A stretch of DNA of 63,395 nt from Calditrichota bacterium (GTDB lineage: Bacteria; Calditrichota; Calditrichia; RBG-13-44-9; J042), in contig JAADJD010000025.1 of the NCBI GenBank assembly GCA_013150955.1, positions 1 through 63,395 of the forward strand, written 5' to 3'. This document shows, piece after piece, positions 10,396 through 19,400 of the stretch (position 1 is its first letter; every line of letters starts with the position of its first letter). The notes below the pieces were generated by a model. It was not told where the DNA came from. It did no database searches and was given only the letters and a program-made list of their open reading frames with translations. The position numbers and the translations under genes were made by a program.

Positions 10396-11589
10396 ATGGC
10401 AAAGTTTGATTTATCGAAAGCGCATTTTGCCACCCTTTGCGTACACGGCTCCGGCGGTGTCGATCCCCAGACCGGAGCATTATCCACGCCAATCTATCAA
10501 AGCTCGACTTTTGCATTTAAAAGTGCCCGCCACGGCGCCATGCTCTTTCAGGGTGAAGGCGAAGGCTACGTTTACACCCGACTGGGCAATCCCACACAGG
10601 CAGCTCTGGAACGGGAGATGGCCTTTCTGGAAGGAGGCGAGGCCGCTCTGGCGTTTTCTTCGGGTATGGCGGCCATTGCCGGGGTCATCCTCAATCTTTG
10701 CCGTTGCGGAGACAATCTGGTCTCCAGTGATACAATTTACGGCGGCACTCACAACCTTTACAAAGAATCCCTTCCTCTCTGGGGCATCGAGGCACGCGAG
10801 GTGGATGCCACCGATCCTTCGAAAATTGAGGAAGCCATTGACAGCAAAACCCGTTTGATCTTAATTGAAACCCCGGCGAATCCCACCCTGGAAATCATCG
10901 ACATTGAGCGGTGTGCGGAAATTGCGCATCGGCACCAGATTCCCCTGGTGGTGGACAACACCTTTGCCACCCCCTATTTACAACGGCCACTGGAAATGGG
11001 GGCCGACATTGTGGTACACAGCGCCACCAAATATATTGGGGGACATGGCGACACCGTGGCCGGCGTGGTGATCGCCAAAAAAGATTTCATCGATGAGCTG
11101 CGTGCCCGGATTCTCCGCGATCTGGGTGGGGTCATCAGTCCACTCAACGCCTGGCTGTTGCTGAGGGGATTAAAAACCCTGCCCGTCCGAATGGATCGCC
11201 ACTGCAGCAACGCCCTGGAAATTGCCAAATTCCTGTCCTTTCATCCCAAGGTAAACTGGGTGCGCTATCCCGGCCTGACCACTCACCCACAGCACGAACT
11301 GGCAAAGCGCCAGATGCGCAATTTTGGGGGAATGATTGCCTTCGAGGTAAAAGGTGGGCGCCATGCGGGCGAAAAACTGATCGACAATGTGGGTTTAATT
11401 ACCCTGGCCGTTAGCCTGGGAGATTGCGATAGCCTCATTGAACATCCGGCGTCGATGACTCATTCCACCTACAGCAAAGAAGAACTGGCTGAAGTGGGAA
11501 TCACCGAAGGGTTAATCCGCCTGTCCGTGGGGTTAGAAGATCCAATCGATTTAATCGAGGATTTAAAACAGGCGCTGAGCAAAATTTAA
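10396..11589 (+). CDS. Cys/Met metabolism PLP-dependent enzyme (methionine gamma-lyase / cystathionine gamma-synthase type)
   Basis: This 397-residue fold-type I PLP enzyme acts on sulfur amino acids. The family signature HSATKYIGGHGD contains the PLP lysine (Lys212), and YTRLGNPT and SSGMAAI phosphate-binding segments precede it. The ATG at 10396 has AAGGAGG nine bases upstream and is preferred to the ATG nine codons earlier. Methionine gamma-lyases have a characteristic Cys after the LYG segment; here the sequence is TIYGGTHNLY, with Gly there, so cystathionine gamma-synthase/lyase or O-acetylhomoserine sulfhydrylase activity is equally possible. No other sulfur genes are adjacent, so the reaction cannot be fixed from context. 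Confidence 0.92.
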   Translation: MAKFDLSKAHFATLCVHGSGGVDPQTGALSTPIYQSSTFAFKSARHGAMLFQGEGEGYVYTRLGNPTQAALEREMAFLEGGEAALAFSSGMAAIAGVILNLCRCGDNLVSSDTIYGGTHNLYKESLPLWGIEAREVDATDPSKIEEAIDSKTRLILIETPANPTLEIIDIERCAEIAHRHQIPLVVDNTFATPYLQRPLEMGADIVVHSATKYIGGHGDTVAGVVIAKKDFIDELRARILRDLGGVISPLNAWLLLRGLKTLPVRMDRHCSNALEIAKFLSFHPKVNWVRYPGLTTHPQHELAKRQMRNFGGMIAFEVKGGRHAGEKLIDNVGLITLAVSLGDCDSLIEHPASMTHSTYSKEELAEVGITEGLIRLSVGLEDPIDLIEDLKQALSKI

Positions 11590-11592
11590 TCC

Positions 11593-11752
11593 AAATTATG
11601 CGATAGCCTACGAATTACACGAATTAACACAAATAAAACCAATAAAATGCATTGGATTGTGTATGGATGAAAATGTGGGCCAGAGTTTTTTCGCGATTTT
11701 GTAAATATTTCGCGTGATTTGCGGTTTAATACATTATTGGTTAATTCCACCC
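11593..11752. repeat. Dispersed palindromic intergenic repeat, copy B
   Basis: Shows the family's order: CACGAATTAACACAAATAAA on the left, GGATGAAAATGTG in the middle, GATTTGCGGTTTAATACATTA on the right, the two ends being roughly complementary. The remaining 11753-11865 holds nothing recognisable. Confidence 0.75.
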
Positions 11753-11865
11753 TGACGTGATCGAGCGGGGATTTAATATGAAAGCCCGTTTATTTCCAGT
11801 GGAAAATACCCCAGCTATTCCATGTAACCTGAGCGATTTTAAACTTCGGGGTGGGGTAACACCCA

Positions 11866-12105
11866 TCATTCAATATCCACAACCAGGCAGGTAGTGGTAT
11901 CGCGGACGCCATCCAGATTCTGAATCTCGGAGAGGATCAATCGGCCCAATTCCTTAATGTCTCCCGCTTCCACATAAGCAATGCCATCAAAAGGGCCGGT
12001 AACCGCATGGGCCTGCAAGACCCCTTTCATTTGCTGGACGTGCTGGATCACTTCTTTGATCTTGTTGGGATACATCCGGAATAAAACATAGGCCTGCACT
12101 TTCAT
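11866..12105 (-). CDS. Stand-alone Lrp/AsnC ligand-binding (RAM) domain protein
   Basis: This 79-residue protein is just the AsnC_trans_reg (RAM) domain of Lrp-family regulators: beta-alpha-beta-beta-alpha-beta with VQAYVLFRMYPNKIKEV at the start and the GPFDGIAYVEAGDIKELGRL core. It has no helix-turn-helix, so it cannot bind DNA by itself. Such single-domain proteins assemble into rings and are thought to sense small molecules or pair with full-length Lrp proteins. The start is supported by GGAGGG seven bases upstream. It is isolated between dispersed repeats, so partners are not evident. Confidence 0.93.
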   Translation of the reverse strand: MKVQAYVLFRMYPNKIKEVIQHVQQMKGVLQAHAVTGPFDGIAYVEAGDIKELGRLILSEIQNLDGVRDTTTCLVVDIE

Positions 12106-12181
12106 TGCCTATCCCTCCATTTTTTCAAAAAATACACGCCCTCTATGGGATATGCAATAAAAAATCTGGTGGCAACATATT

Positions 12182-12362
12182 TATCCCAGATTATGCAATA
12201 AACCACGAATTACGCGAATTAATCCCAATAAAAATGATAAAATTCACTTGAGTCAATCTGGATGAACATATTTTCCCGGATATATTCGCTATTTTGTTGA
12301 TGTTATTCGTATTCATTCGTGTGATTCGTAGGATAATACATTATCTGGATTTAATTGGGTTC
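12182..12362. repeat. Dispersed palindromic intergenic repeat, copy C
   Basis: Begins CCCAGATTATGCAATAAACC and ends with ATACATTATCTGGATTTAA. The core holds AATCTGGATGAA and ATATTCGCTATTTTGTTGAT. It fills most of the gap between the RAM-domain gene and cdd. Confidence 0.8.
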
Positions 12363-12399
12363 ATCAGACCTTTGTTGGAGAGATAACCGCCATCAGAGA

Positions 12400-12789
12400 T
12401 TAGCGGATGAGCCGGTCTTTGTTAAATGCGTAGGGAAGCAAATCGCGTAACGGGGCCCGGCGCACGTCTCCCGACGCCCCCACCATGATGACCTCGATGT
12501 CGGGCGCATAATCGAATAACACCTGACGGCAGGCCCCACAGGGGGGGCAGGGCGCATCATCATCGCTCATGATATAAATTGCCTTAAATTTCCGGTGCCC
12601 TTCGGAAAGGGCTTTAAATAAGGCCACCCGTTCCGCGCAAATGGTTAAACTGTAAGAACTGCTTTCAATATTGAAACCGCTGATTTCTTCCCCGTCCTGA
12701 GTAACCAGGATGGCCCCAACGTGGAAGTTGGAATATTCCGCCAGCGCGCGAGATTTAATCTGTTGCAGCTTGCGAATGATCGTCTCCAT
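12400..12789 (-). CDS. cdd: Cytidine deaminase
   Basis: This homotetrameric-type cytidine deaminase (129 residues) converts cytidine/deoxycytidine to uridine/deoxyuridine for pyrimidine salvage. The zinc site is clear: CAE near residue 67, with Cys and the catalytic Glu, and PCPPCGACRQ near 98-107, supplying two Cys ligands. FHVGAILVTQDG is the usual N-terminal substrate segment. The ATG has GGGGA upstream. The terminator at 12814-12848 separates it from the upstream barrel gene on the same strand, so it should have its own promoter between them, which I could not place. Confidence 0.96.
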   Translation of the reverse strand: METIIRKLQQIKSRALAEYSNFHVGAILVTQDGEEISGFNIESSSYSLTICAERVALFKALSEGHRKFKAIYIMSDDDAPCPPCGACRQVLFDYAPDIEVIMVGASGDVRRAPLRDLLPYAFNKDRLIR

Positions 12790-12813
12790 AACGTCCCCTG
12801 ATTGATTTTAGAG

Positions 12814-12848
12814 AAAAAAAATCCCTCAACATTGTGAGGGATTTTTTT
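12814..12848 (-). terminator. Terminator downstream of the outer-membrane barrel gene
   Basis: TCCCTCA (12822-12828) pairs with TGAGGGA (12835-12841) around a 6-nt loop, flanked by A7 on the left and T7 on the right. On the minus strand it is a stem followed by a T run, 30 bp after the barrel gene's stop codon. Confidence 0.9.
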
Positions 12849-12878
12849 ATCGAGACATGAATGTTTACATCAGCAAAT

Positions 12879-14033
12879 TTATTTACCCTGTTCCTCCAGC
12901 AACTGCCGCAATTCTTCCAGTTCCTTCTCGGCCTGTTCGCGCTCCCGACGCAATCGCTTCAGTTCTTCCTCGATGGTACGGGCTTTTTCTTTCTCCTTCA
13001 GCAATTTTTCGAAGAAATCAACTTTTTCCCGGATGGTGGCACCTCCGCCTACCGAGCGTCGCGCCCGTTCTGCACCCTGATTTAATACGAATCCCATGCC
13101 CAGGGTCATTCGCCAGGAGGGATAATTGGGCAGGGTTAAATTTCTCACCGGATCCGGCAATGCAGGCGCGGACTCATTCTTATCAGGAGAAATTCGGATA
13201 TCCAGAGCCAGGTCAAAGTTCAGCCACCAGCGGGGTTTAAAACGAACGGAAGGCGTAACGTAAACATAATTTTCCCGGCTATAAGCCATGGAATCGGGTT
13301 TGGAAATGAAATTATTTCCCCACAACTCCAGATTGATGTCAAACATTTCGGTGGGATAGGAAAATCCCAGCCCAAACCGCAATGCGGTGGCGTTGTTGCC
13401 GGCGCGATATTCCCGAATCACCTCGCCCTGGGGATTCAAGCGCTGATACAAAATTTTCCCAGCGTCGTTGTGGTTATACCATCCCAGGTTGGCGTGAATG
13501 CTGATATCGCGATCCGGAAGGAAGGGATCCTTGTAATAAGAAAACAATCCGGTTAAGCCAAATTCCAGTGCACCCGCTGTATACGGTTCAAATGGATAGT
13601 TGTGAACTTCGCCGGTGGGAAAGCGGAAGGACAGAATCCCCCCCACCTGAATGCGATCATTCATGAAACCAAAGGAACCGCCTTTGATGTCCAGAAAAAT
13701 GTCATCAGGGCTGTTGTATTCGTTCTTTTTATGCGTATCCTGATACACGCGGGTCATTAAGGTAATATCAAAGTTATTCATTACCCCAAAGCTCAACAGG
13801 GCATTCCCTTGCACCAGCCAGTAATTCACCGCGGTAAAATCTGCCGGTTTGTTCTGCCCCAGATAATCACCCACCTTGGAAAAGAATCGCATATCCGATC
13901 GGAGTTCCAGTCGTCCGGGCTTTAATGTGGATGCCTTTTGTACATGTAACAAGCTTTTGCTGCCGAACACCGCACCCAACACAAAAGATGGGATGAGCAA
14001 AAGAACTACGAGCAATGCGTAAGACTTAGACAT
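12879..14033 (-). CDS. Predicted outer-membrane beta-barrel protein with C-terminal coiled coil
   Basis: I do not recognise a named family. The 384 residues start with a signal peptide (hydrophobic 4-20, cleavage probably after FVLGA). A body of about 300 residues with alternating aromatic/polar strands ending in beta-turns (for example RLELRSDMRFFSKVGDYLG, WWLNFDLALDIRIS) is typical of a transmembrane barrel. The last 45 residues, after NQGAERARRSVGGG, are highly charged heptads (KEKEKARTIEEELKRLRRE) predicted to form a coiled coil. It is the last gene of the minus-strand envelope cluster and is closed by a terminator. A barrel ending in a coiled coil is unusual; the tail might reach the peptidoglycan or a partner (inference). 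Confidence 0.75.
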   Translation of the reverse strand: MSKSYALLVVLLLIPSFVLGAVFGSKSLLHVQKASTLKPGRLELRSDMRFFSKVGDYLGQNKPADFTAVNYWLVQGNALLSFGVMNNFDITLMTRVYQDTHKKNEYNSPDDIFLDIKGGSFGFMNDRIQVGGILSFRFPTGEVHNYPFEPYTAGALEFGLTGLFSYYKDPFLPDRDISIHANLGWYNHNDAGKILYQRLNPQGEVIREYRAGNNATALRFGLGFSYPTEMFDINLELWGNNFISKPDSMAYSRENYVYVTPSVRFKPRWWLNFDLALDIRISPDKNESAPALPDPVRNLTLPNYPSWRMTLGMGFVLNQGAERARRSVGGGATIREKVDFFEKLLKEKEKARTIEEELKRLRREREQAEKELEELRQLLEEQGK

Positions 14034-14121
14034 ATGCGCCCTCCGCGTATGTTATATAATTTCATAAAACTTACTAACTATTCAAAGCAGAAGCAAGTAT
14101 CAATTCTTCCCAATTTTGCCG

Positions 14122-14604
14122 TTACCGAATACGCATTGCCAGCACAATCACATTGGCAATTATCGCCAGATCTCGCATCACACCCACGATTCTTCCAAAA
14201 ATATCGGAAATACTGCCAGAAACAATAATCACATCGCCCGGTTGGAGGGGCACCAGCAGATCCCGGTTTCCCGTTTTGATAAATTCTTCAATGTTTACGG
14301 TAATCACTTCCTGATTTTCCCGAATGATGCGCACGTCATTCAATCGGGCCGTCTTTAACGGGCCACCAGCGGAGGATAACAAATCGATAATGCCGAAATT
14401 ACTGGGAATGCTGTAAATACCGGGTTTTTTGACATGCCCCCACAGGTTTACCGTAATCAACAGCACGTCTTCGCTACCCAGAATGTACTGGGCCGGGCGA
14501 TCACCGTACTGAACCGGAAACTGAATCTGGGAATCCTGAGCATGCAGACCAAGAACCCCAGCAAGTATCAAAGAGCCTATTACCAATTTCCAGTATTTCA
14601 TCAT
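14122..14604 (-). CDS. Single SLBB-domain exported protein (polysaccharide-export-like)
   Basis: This 160-residue protein has a signal peptide (cleavage near GLHAQ), a short beta segment YILGSEDVLLITVNLWG, one SLBB domain (VKKPGIYSIPSNFGIIDLLSSAGG, then RENQEVITVNIEEFI and the PGDVIIV signature), and a hydrophobic C-terminal segment (about 135-158). SLBB domains bind soluble ligands and are found in polysaccharide export proteins (Wza/GumB) and elsewhere. It is shorter than Wza-type exporters and lacks their lipobox, so it is a minimal relative. It sits in the same strand run as the PorV- and PorU-like genes, 17 bp after the FN3 lipoprotein gene. Confidence 0.85.
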   Translation of the reverse strand: MMKYWKLVIGSLILAGVLGLHAQDSQIQFPVQYGDRPAQYILGSEDVLLITVNLWGHVKKPGIYSIPSNFGIIDLLSSAGGPLKTARLNDVRIIRENQEVITVNIEEFIKTGNRDLLVPLQPGDVIIVSGSISDIFGRIVGVMRDLAIIANVIVLAMRIR

Positions 14605-14621
14605 AGCTTCGCTTACGACCT

Positions 14622-15383
14622 TTATTTAACCACAAAGAATTCCCAGACCGACTCGGATCCCTGATATTCCATCGATCCCACATTATCTATTCGCCAACGA
14701 TACCTCCCTGTAGGTAATGGGGTGGAAAGCCCTTCCTCAGACAACCTGGACAAACTCCAGTCTTGATTTACTTCATAATCGGTGATATTGGTGATATGTT
14801 TAGTAAAAAAATTAACATAGATGTTCTGGGTAACCTCCCGTTCTAACCGGAAAATAAAGCTTACCGGAAACCCGCTCGCAAAATCCCACTGAAATGTCCC
14901 GTTACCGCCATCAAATTCGGCATCTCGAATCGGAAAATGCAGATCTGCCCAGGGAATTAACGAGTACTTCACCACCTCCGAGGGATCTCCCTCCTGCCCA
15001 GCTTCATCTACAGCGGTGACGTAATAGTAATAATATTTAAGATTGGGCGCCACGTTTTGATCCAGATAAAAAGTATCCTGCACCTGGGCGATGCGGACAA
15101 AGTCCCGAACGGAATCCACTTCACTGCGATAGATACGATATGCCACAATATCCTCTTCCTGCAAGGGGTACCATTCTATATAAATGCCATTTGCCACAAT
15201 ATCCCCATCCGGGCCGGGAATGGCCTCGGCATCGATGCCGCGTTCCTCAACCGCATCTTCTGCCGATTTTTCCACAAGAATCACTTGAGATGGTGGTAGA
15301 TCCTGGTTTTCGACCCCGCTTTCGCAAGCGACCAAATTTAAAATAATAATCAGCAAAAGACAACATTTAAATTTCTGAAACAT
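14622..15383 (-). CDS. Lipoprotein with fibronectin type III-like domain
   Basis: The N-terminus FKCCLLLIIILNLVACES contains a lipobox (LVAC), so Cys20 should be lipidated. Residues 65-145 form an FN3-like fold (GIYIEWYPLQEEDIVAYRIYRS, YYYYVTAVDEAGQEGDPSEVV). The C-terminal 90 residues are beta-rich, ending in RYRWRIDNVGSMEYQGSESVWEFFVV. Such proteins commonly lie beside T9SS or surface-protein genes in FCB bacteria. It follows the PorV-like gene by about 15 bp and is probably in the same operon. Function unknown; a surface scaffold is inference. Confidence 0.82.
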   Translation of the reverse strand: MFQKFKCCLLLIIILNLVACESGVENQDLPPSQVILVEKSAEDAVEERGIDAEAIPGPDGDIVANGIYIEWYPLQEEDIVAYRIYRSEVDSVRDFVRIAQVQDTFYLDQNVAPNLKYYYYYVTAVDEAGQEGDPSEVVKYSLIPWADLHFPIRDAEFDGGNGTFQWDFASGFPVSFIFRLEREVTQNIYVNFFTKHITNITDYEVNQDWSLSRLSEEGLSTPLPTGRYRWRIDNVGSMEYQGSESVWEFFVVK

Positions 15384-15398
15384 ATTAATTTACAACTC

Positions 15399-16454
15399 CT
15401 ATAGTTGTATGGCCGTGCTGATGCGATGACTCCCACCCAATTCGTGTCCCTTAAACGCATAATCAAAACGAAATATAGATAACCGTAACCCGACACCTGC
15501 AGTAAATTGCCTGTTATCAATCCCGAATCGAATGGCCAATCGGTCGTAGTACACGTATTCCATGCCAAAATGATGGGTCCGTTCAAATTTAGAGGCCAGC
15601 GTATACGAAATCAACAACTGACTGCGTACATTGGGAATGGGCTGGAAATAAGCAGCGCCCAGGTACCAGCTCCGTTTAATCCGATCCACATGGCGCGAAT
15701 CGGTATCCCAGGTGATTTTGGTGTTCCAGACATCCTTTATTGCATATGCGAAAGAGATTTTCCCCAACCGACTATCGTCCATCAAGTCATCCAATCCAAA
15801 TTTAAGCATGGCCCCCAGATCCATTCCCACACCAGAAGCCTTTTGCTGAAACAGCGATTGCCGGATAAGCTTGAAATTAATCCCCAGGGGGATGGACACG
15901 GGGAGCACAAAATATTGCCATCCAAAATCTACATCAATGGTGTTTAGCTTGGACAGGGAGATGATCAGGGCATCGTTCTGAAAGTCGGAGTATCCCAGGG
16001 GCAAGTCGGTCAGACCGATTCCCATGTTCTGTAATTCCTGCCAGGTTTGGGCCCGCGTGCTTTCCGCAATCCGTTCTCCATAACTTAAGTTAAGATTCTC
16101 TGAATCATAATTGGCAATCGAGGGTACCGTAAAGCGAATCCAGTTTACCGATATCGCCCCGGCTCCGTAGAGGGGACGCGAAAATCCGATTTGAAAATGT
16201 TTGGCCAACGATTTGAAGATGGCGGCGTACATGCCGAACACCTCCGGTCGCAGCATGGTGGACACACCGGCGGGATTCCAGTAAAAGGCGGAACCATCGT
16301 CAGCCACCGCCACATATGCACCGCCCATGGCCATCGCACGCGAACCAATGCCCAGCTCCAGGAACGCCCCGGCATACCGCGTTTCTCCATGGGCCAGCAG
16401 GGGTAAAAACCCCATCCCAAAAATCAACAATCCGATGATAAAAATCCGTTTCAT
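15399..16454 (-). CDS. porV: PorV/PorQ family outer-membrane protein
   Basis: This 351-residue signal-peptide-bearing barrel belongs to the PorV/PorQ family, recognised by the N-terminal block LGIGSRAMAMGGAYVAVADDG followed by AFYWNPAG. PorV shuttles type IX secretion cargo from the translocon to the sortase PorU. The start codon overlaps the stop of the upstream PorU-like gene by 4 bp (ATGA), so the two are translationally coupled. The same porU-porV adjacency occurs in Porphyromonas gingivalis. The gene symbol is assigned from family plus context; PorQ-like or FadL-like roles cannot be excluded. Confidence 0.85.
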   Translation of the reverse strand: MKRIFIIGLLIFGMGFLPLLAHGETRYAGAFLELGIGSRAMAMGGAYVAVADDGSAFYWNPAGVSTMLRPEVFGMYAAIFKSLAKHFQIGFSRPLYGAGAISVNWIRFTVPSIANYDSENLNLSYGERIAESTRAQTWQELQNMGIGLTDLPLGYSDFQNDALIISLSKLNTIDVDFGWQYFVLPVSIPLGINFKLIRQSLFQQKASGVGMDLGAMLKFGLDDLMDDSRLGKISFAYAIKDVWNTKITWDTDSRHVDRIKRSWYLGAAYFQPIPNVRSQLLISYTLASKFERTHHFGMEYVYYDRLAIRFGIDNRQFTAGVGLRLSIFRFDYAFKGHELGGSHRISTAIQL

Positions 16455-19400
16455 TTCAACTTGGCCACTTTTAAGATGGTTTCTTTAACTTTCCCCTGAT
16501 ATTTGGCGCGAATAAGGGCAAAATACACCCCATTGGCCACCTCGTTGCCCTCTTCATCCGTTCCATCCCAGATCAGTTCGTTATATCCACTGGCACGCGC
16601 CCCATGGGGTTGATTGATGGTATTAATATCTTCCGTAATCACCCGTATCAACCGCCCGCTGACGGTGTAAATGCGAATTTCAAACTCATCCAGAACATCC
16701 GGACTGACATAATAAGCAAATATTGTCTGATCCTTAAAGGGATTGGGATAATTCCCAAAAACGTGGACATCAAATTCATCGCTCACCAGCAGGTCATATT
16801 CCTTCTCGGCCAGATTACCATTCACATCCTTTGCTTCCACCTTCATCCGGTGCTCTCCCACTTCCAACTCCGGATAAAGGGTAATGCCCAGTACATTGCT
16901 TTTCTGAACGGAATCCGGAATGAAGATTTTATCCTGCGGTACCGGTTTCCCATCGATGGTGATGGAAATTTGTTCTGGATGGATGATCAATCCGCTTTCA
17001 TCTTCAATCACCAGGTGCATGACCGGATTGGAAGACACCTGCGCCCGGCTCTGAAAGGGGCGACCGTCAACGGTCAATTCAATCCGTGGCGGTTGCAAAT
17101 CCCCCGATATAAACGGAGCAAACCATCCATCTCGATTGGCATGGGTCATCACAACCCCGGCATCCGTATCGACCTGCGTATCCACCGCCACCCATGGCTG
17201 GGACATCCCGGTCTTTCGATAAATGACCACCTCTTCCAGCGGAGAATTACCGTAATTGGCAATCGGGCGGGGTTTAATTTGCAAATAAAATGGCTGCACC
17301 CATTGCGCGGCCGGATTGCGCAAATGGATTTCCACCGCGTGGTATTGATCCTGAGCCACGATTGGAATCAATTGCAGGCCTTTTTGATCTTCCGGCGGTT
17401 CCGCCGTTTTCAATCGAAACGTCAGCACACTGGGCTGGCTGATTGCTCCCGGCGGGACATACAGCGTGACGTATTCTCCCAGACTCAGCGTATCGGTGGA
17501 AACCCCATCGTAGGTGGTGCCCAGTTCCGGGGTTACATTAAAAACCGTGGGTTGCAGGGAAATACTATCGGCATTATTGTTCCGGTTAAAATCGGGGATG
17601 GTTTCTGTGGGATCGGCCACCACGTAAATCCGAAATTGAGATTGGGCCAGGTTAAAGGGAAAATCGGCGGTAACATGCACACTGTCCCCCGGCGGAATGT
17701 CCAATGTTTTGGAAGCAAAATGCACCTTATTCCGAAAGTTGTTCCGTCCCTGATAAAAATTCACCAGCACATTGCGGGCCACAGATCGCCCTTTGTTCCC
17801 CAGCACCGCCACCACCGAAACCCGTTCCTGCCCGTCCAAACGGATGGAACCTTTTTCCACAAACACATCGGGCCGATCATCCAGAATGGTATAACTGCGA
17901 TTGCGAAACACACTCAGATTGCCATTGCTGTTCCGAACGTAAACACTGAAAAACACCGTCTGCAAAGCAAAAGTTGGGGGAATGGCCCGAATCGTCCGAT
18001 ACACACCCGGTTGAATTTCACGGGTATCGATGCGTTGTCGGATATTGGCCACCAGCAGATACACCTCCTGAATCCCCACCGGATCCTGCACATAAATCTG
18101 TAGATGAACGCTGTCATCGGCAGAGGGCTTTTCGGGGATTAGAACGATGGAATCCAGAACCGCATAATTCACTCCGATTGGCACCACTCCACTGGCGTCC
18201 TGTTGACCATCCGAGAGGTAGGCCCGCACCCGACCGGTGCCTTCGGGGAAGGTTGCCGGTATCTCCAGGGGGAAAGTCTGCGTGGTGCTACTGGTGTAAA
18301 TAGGCACCCGATTGATCACGTTATTCGCATAGTCGGCCAGTTCCAGATACCCCTCCGCAGACGCAAACGGCGCCCGGATGGTGACCTGAACGGTATCGCC
18401 GGGTTGCGGCAGGGAATTATCCAGACTCAACTCCAGCGTCCGCGGCACCGTCTCGAAACGGATATAGGGATCGCCAATCAGATTGTACTGGTGCACCATG
18501 TCCTTATACAGATAGTAATATCCGGGGGCGGTAAAAAGCGTGTCGTTGACAAAGTAATTGGCCCGGGAGGTGAGGTAGAAAATTTTGCCCAGGGTAACGG
18601 CTTCTCCCACCGTAAAATCCGGATTAAACAAAAATTGCCCCACTGACCACAGCATGGCAAAATCGTTATAGGCCCAACCCAGACCCGAAGATGCCAGCAC
18701 GCCGATGGCCCCTTTTTCCTTTGCCAGAACCAGCTTCTGGGCCAATCCCATATTGCCGGGATTATCGAACGATCCGGTAAAACAGGTCATGCTGGTAATG
18801 AAGGGATACATCCCCTTATTGTTTAACCGATCCACATCCCGCAAATTAAACAGATTCACATCGGCCCAGATGGCGCCTCCACCATGACCCAGGAAATTGA
18901 TGTAATACACCCCGTCATCGAAATATTCGATCAAATCCGTGGTGCCGCCAAAATTGGGGTCATAATCCTTGTTGGGATCCTTCACCGTGTTCAACCGATA
19001 GGCGGTGTGATGTTGCGGCAGAAGCACTTCCAGCATCCGCGAATTTTGCACCCGAAACAGCGGCCGGTTCCGGTAATCGAATTCGAATGTGGAGGCATCG
19101 TTACCGCTGATAAATAAAGCCTGATTGCGCCAGGGCCCCAGCACCGGATTTTGTTCGTATTCCATGATCTTTTCCAGAATCACCGTAACATCGCTGGCAA
19201 CCATCACGGGAATGCGACCCAGGAACACATCCGGGATGAGATCATCCCCAGATAACAGGCTATACGGATAATCCGTTGCCGCGGCGCCAAACTTGAAGGT
19301 TTGCAAGAAAAATGTGGGCACGAAGTCCGTAAACAGCGTGGATGTGGATTTGTAGTCAAAATTGGCGTCGCCCAGTAACAGGACGTATTTTAATTTGCGA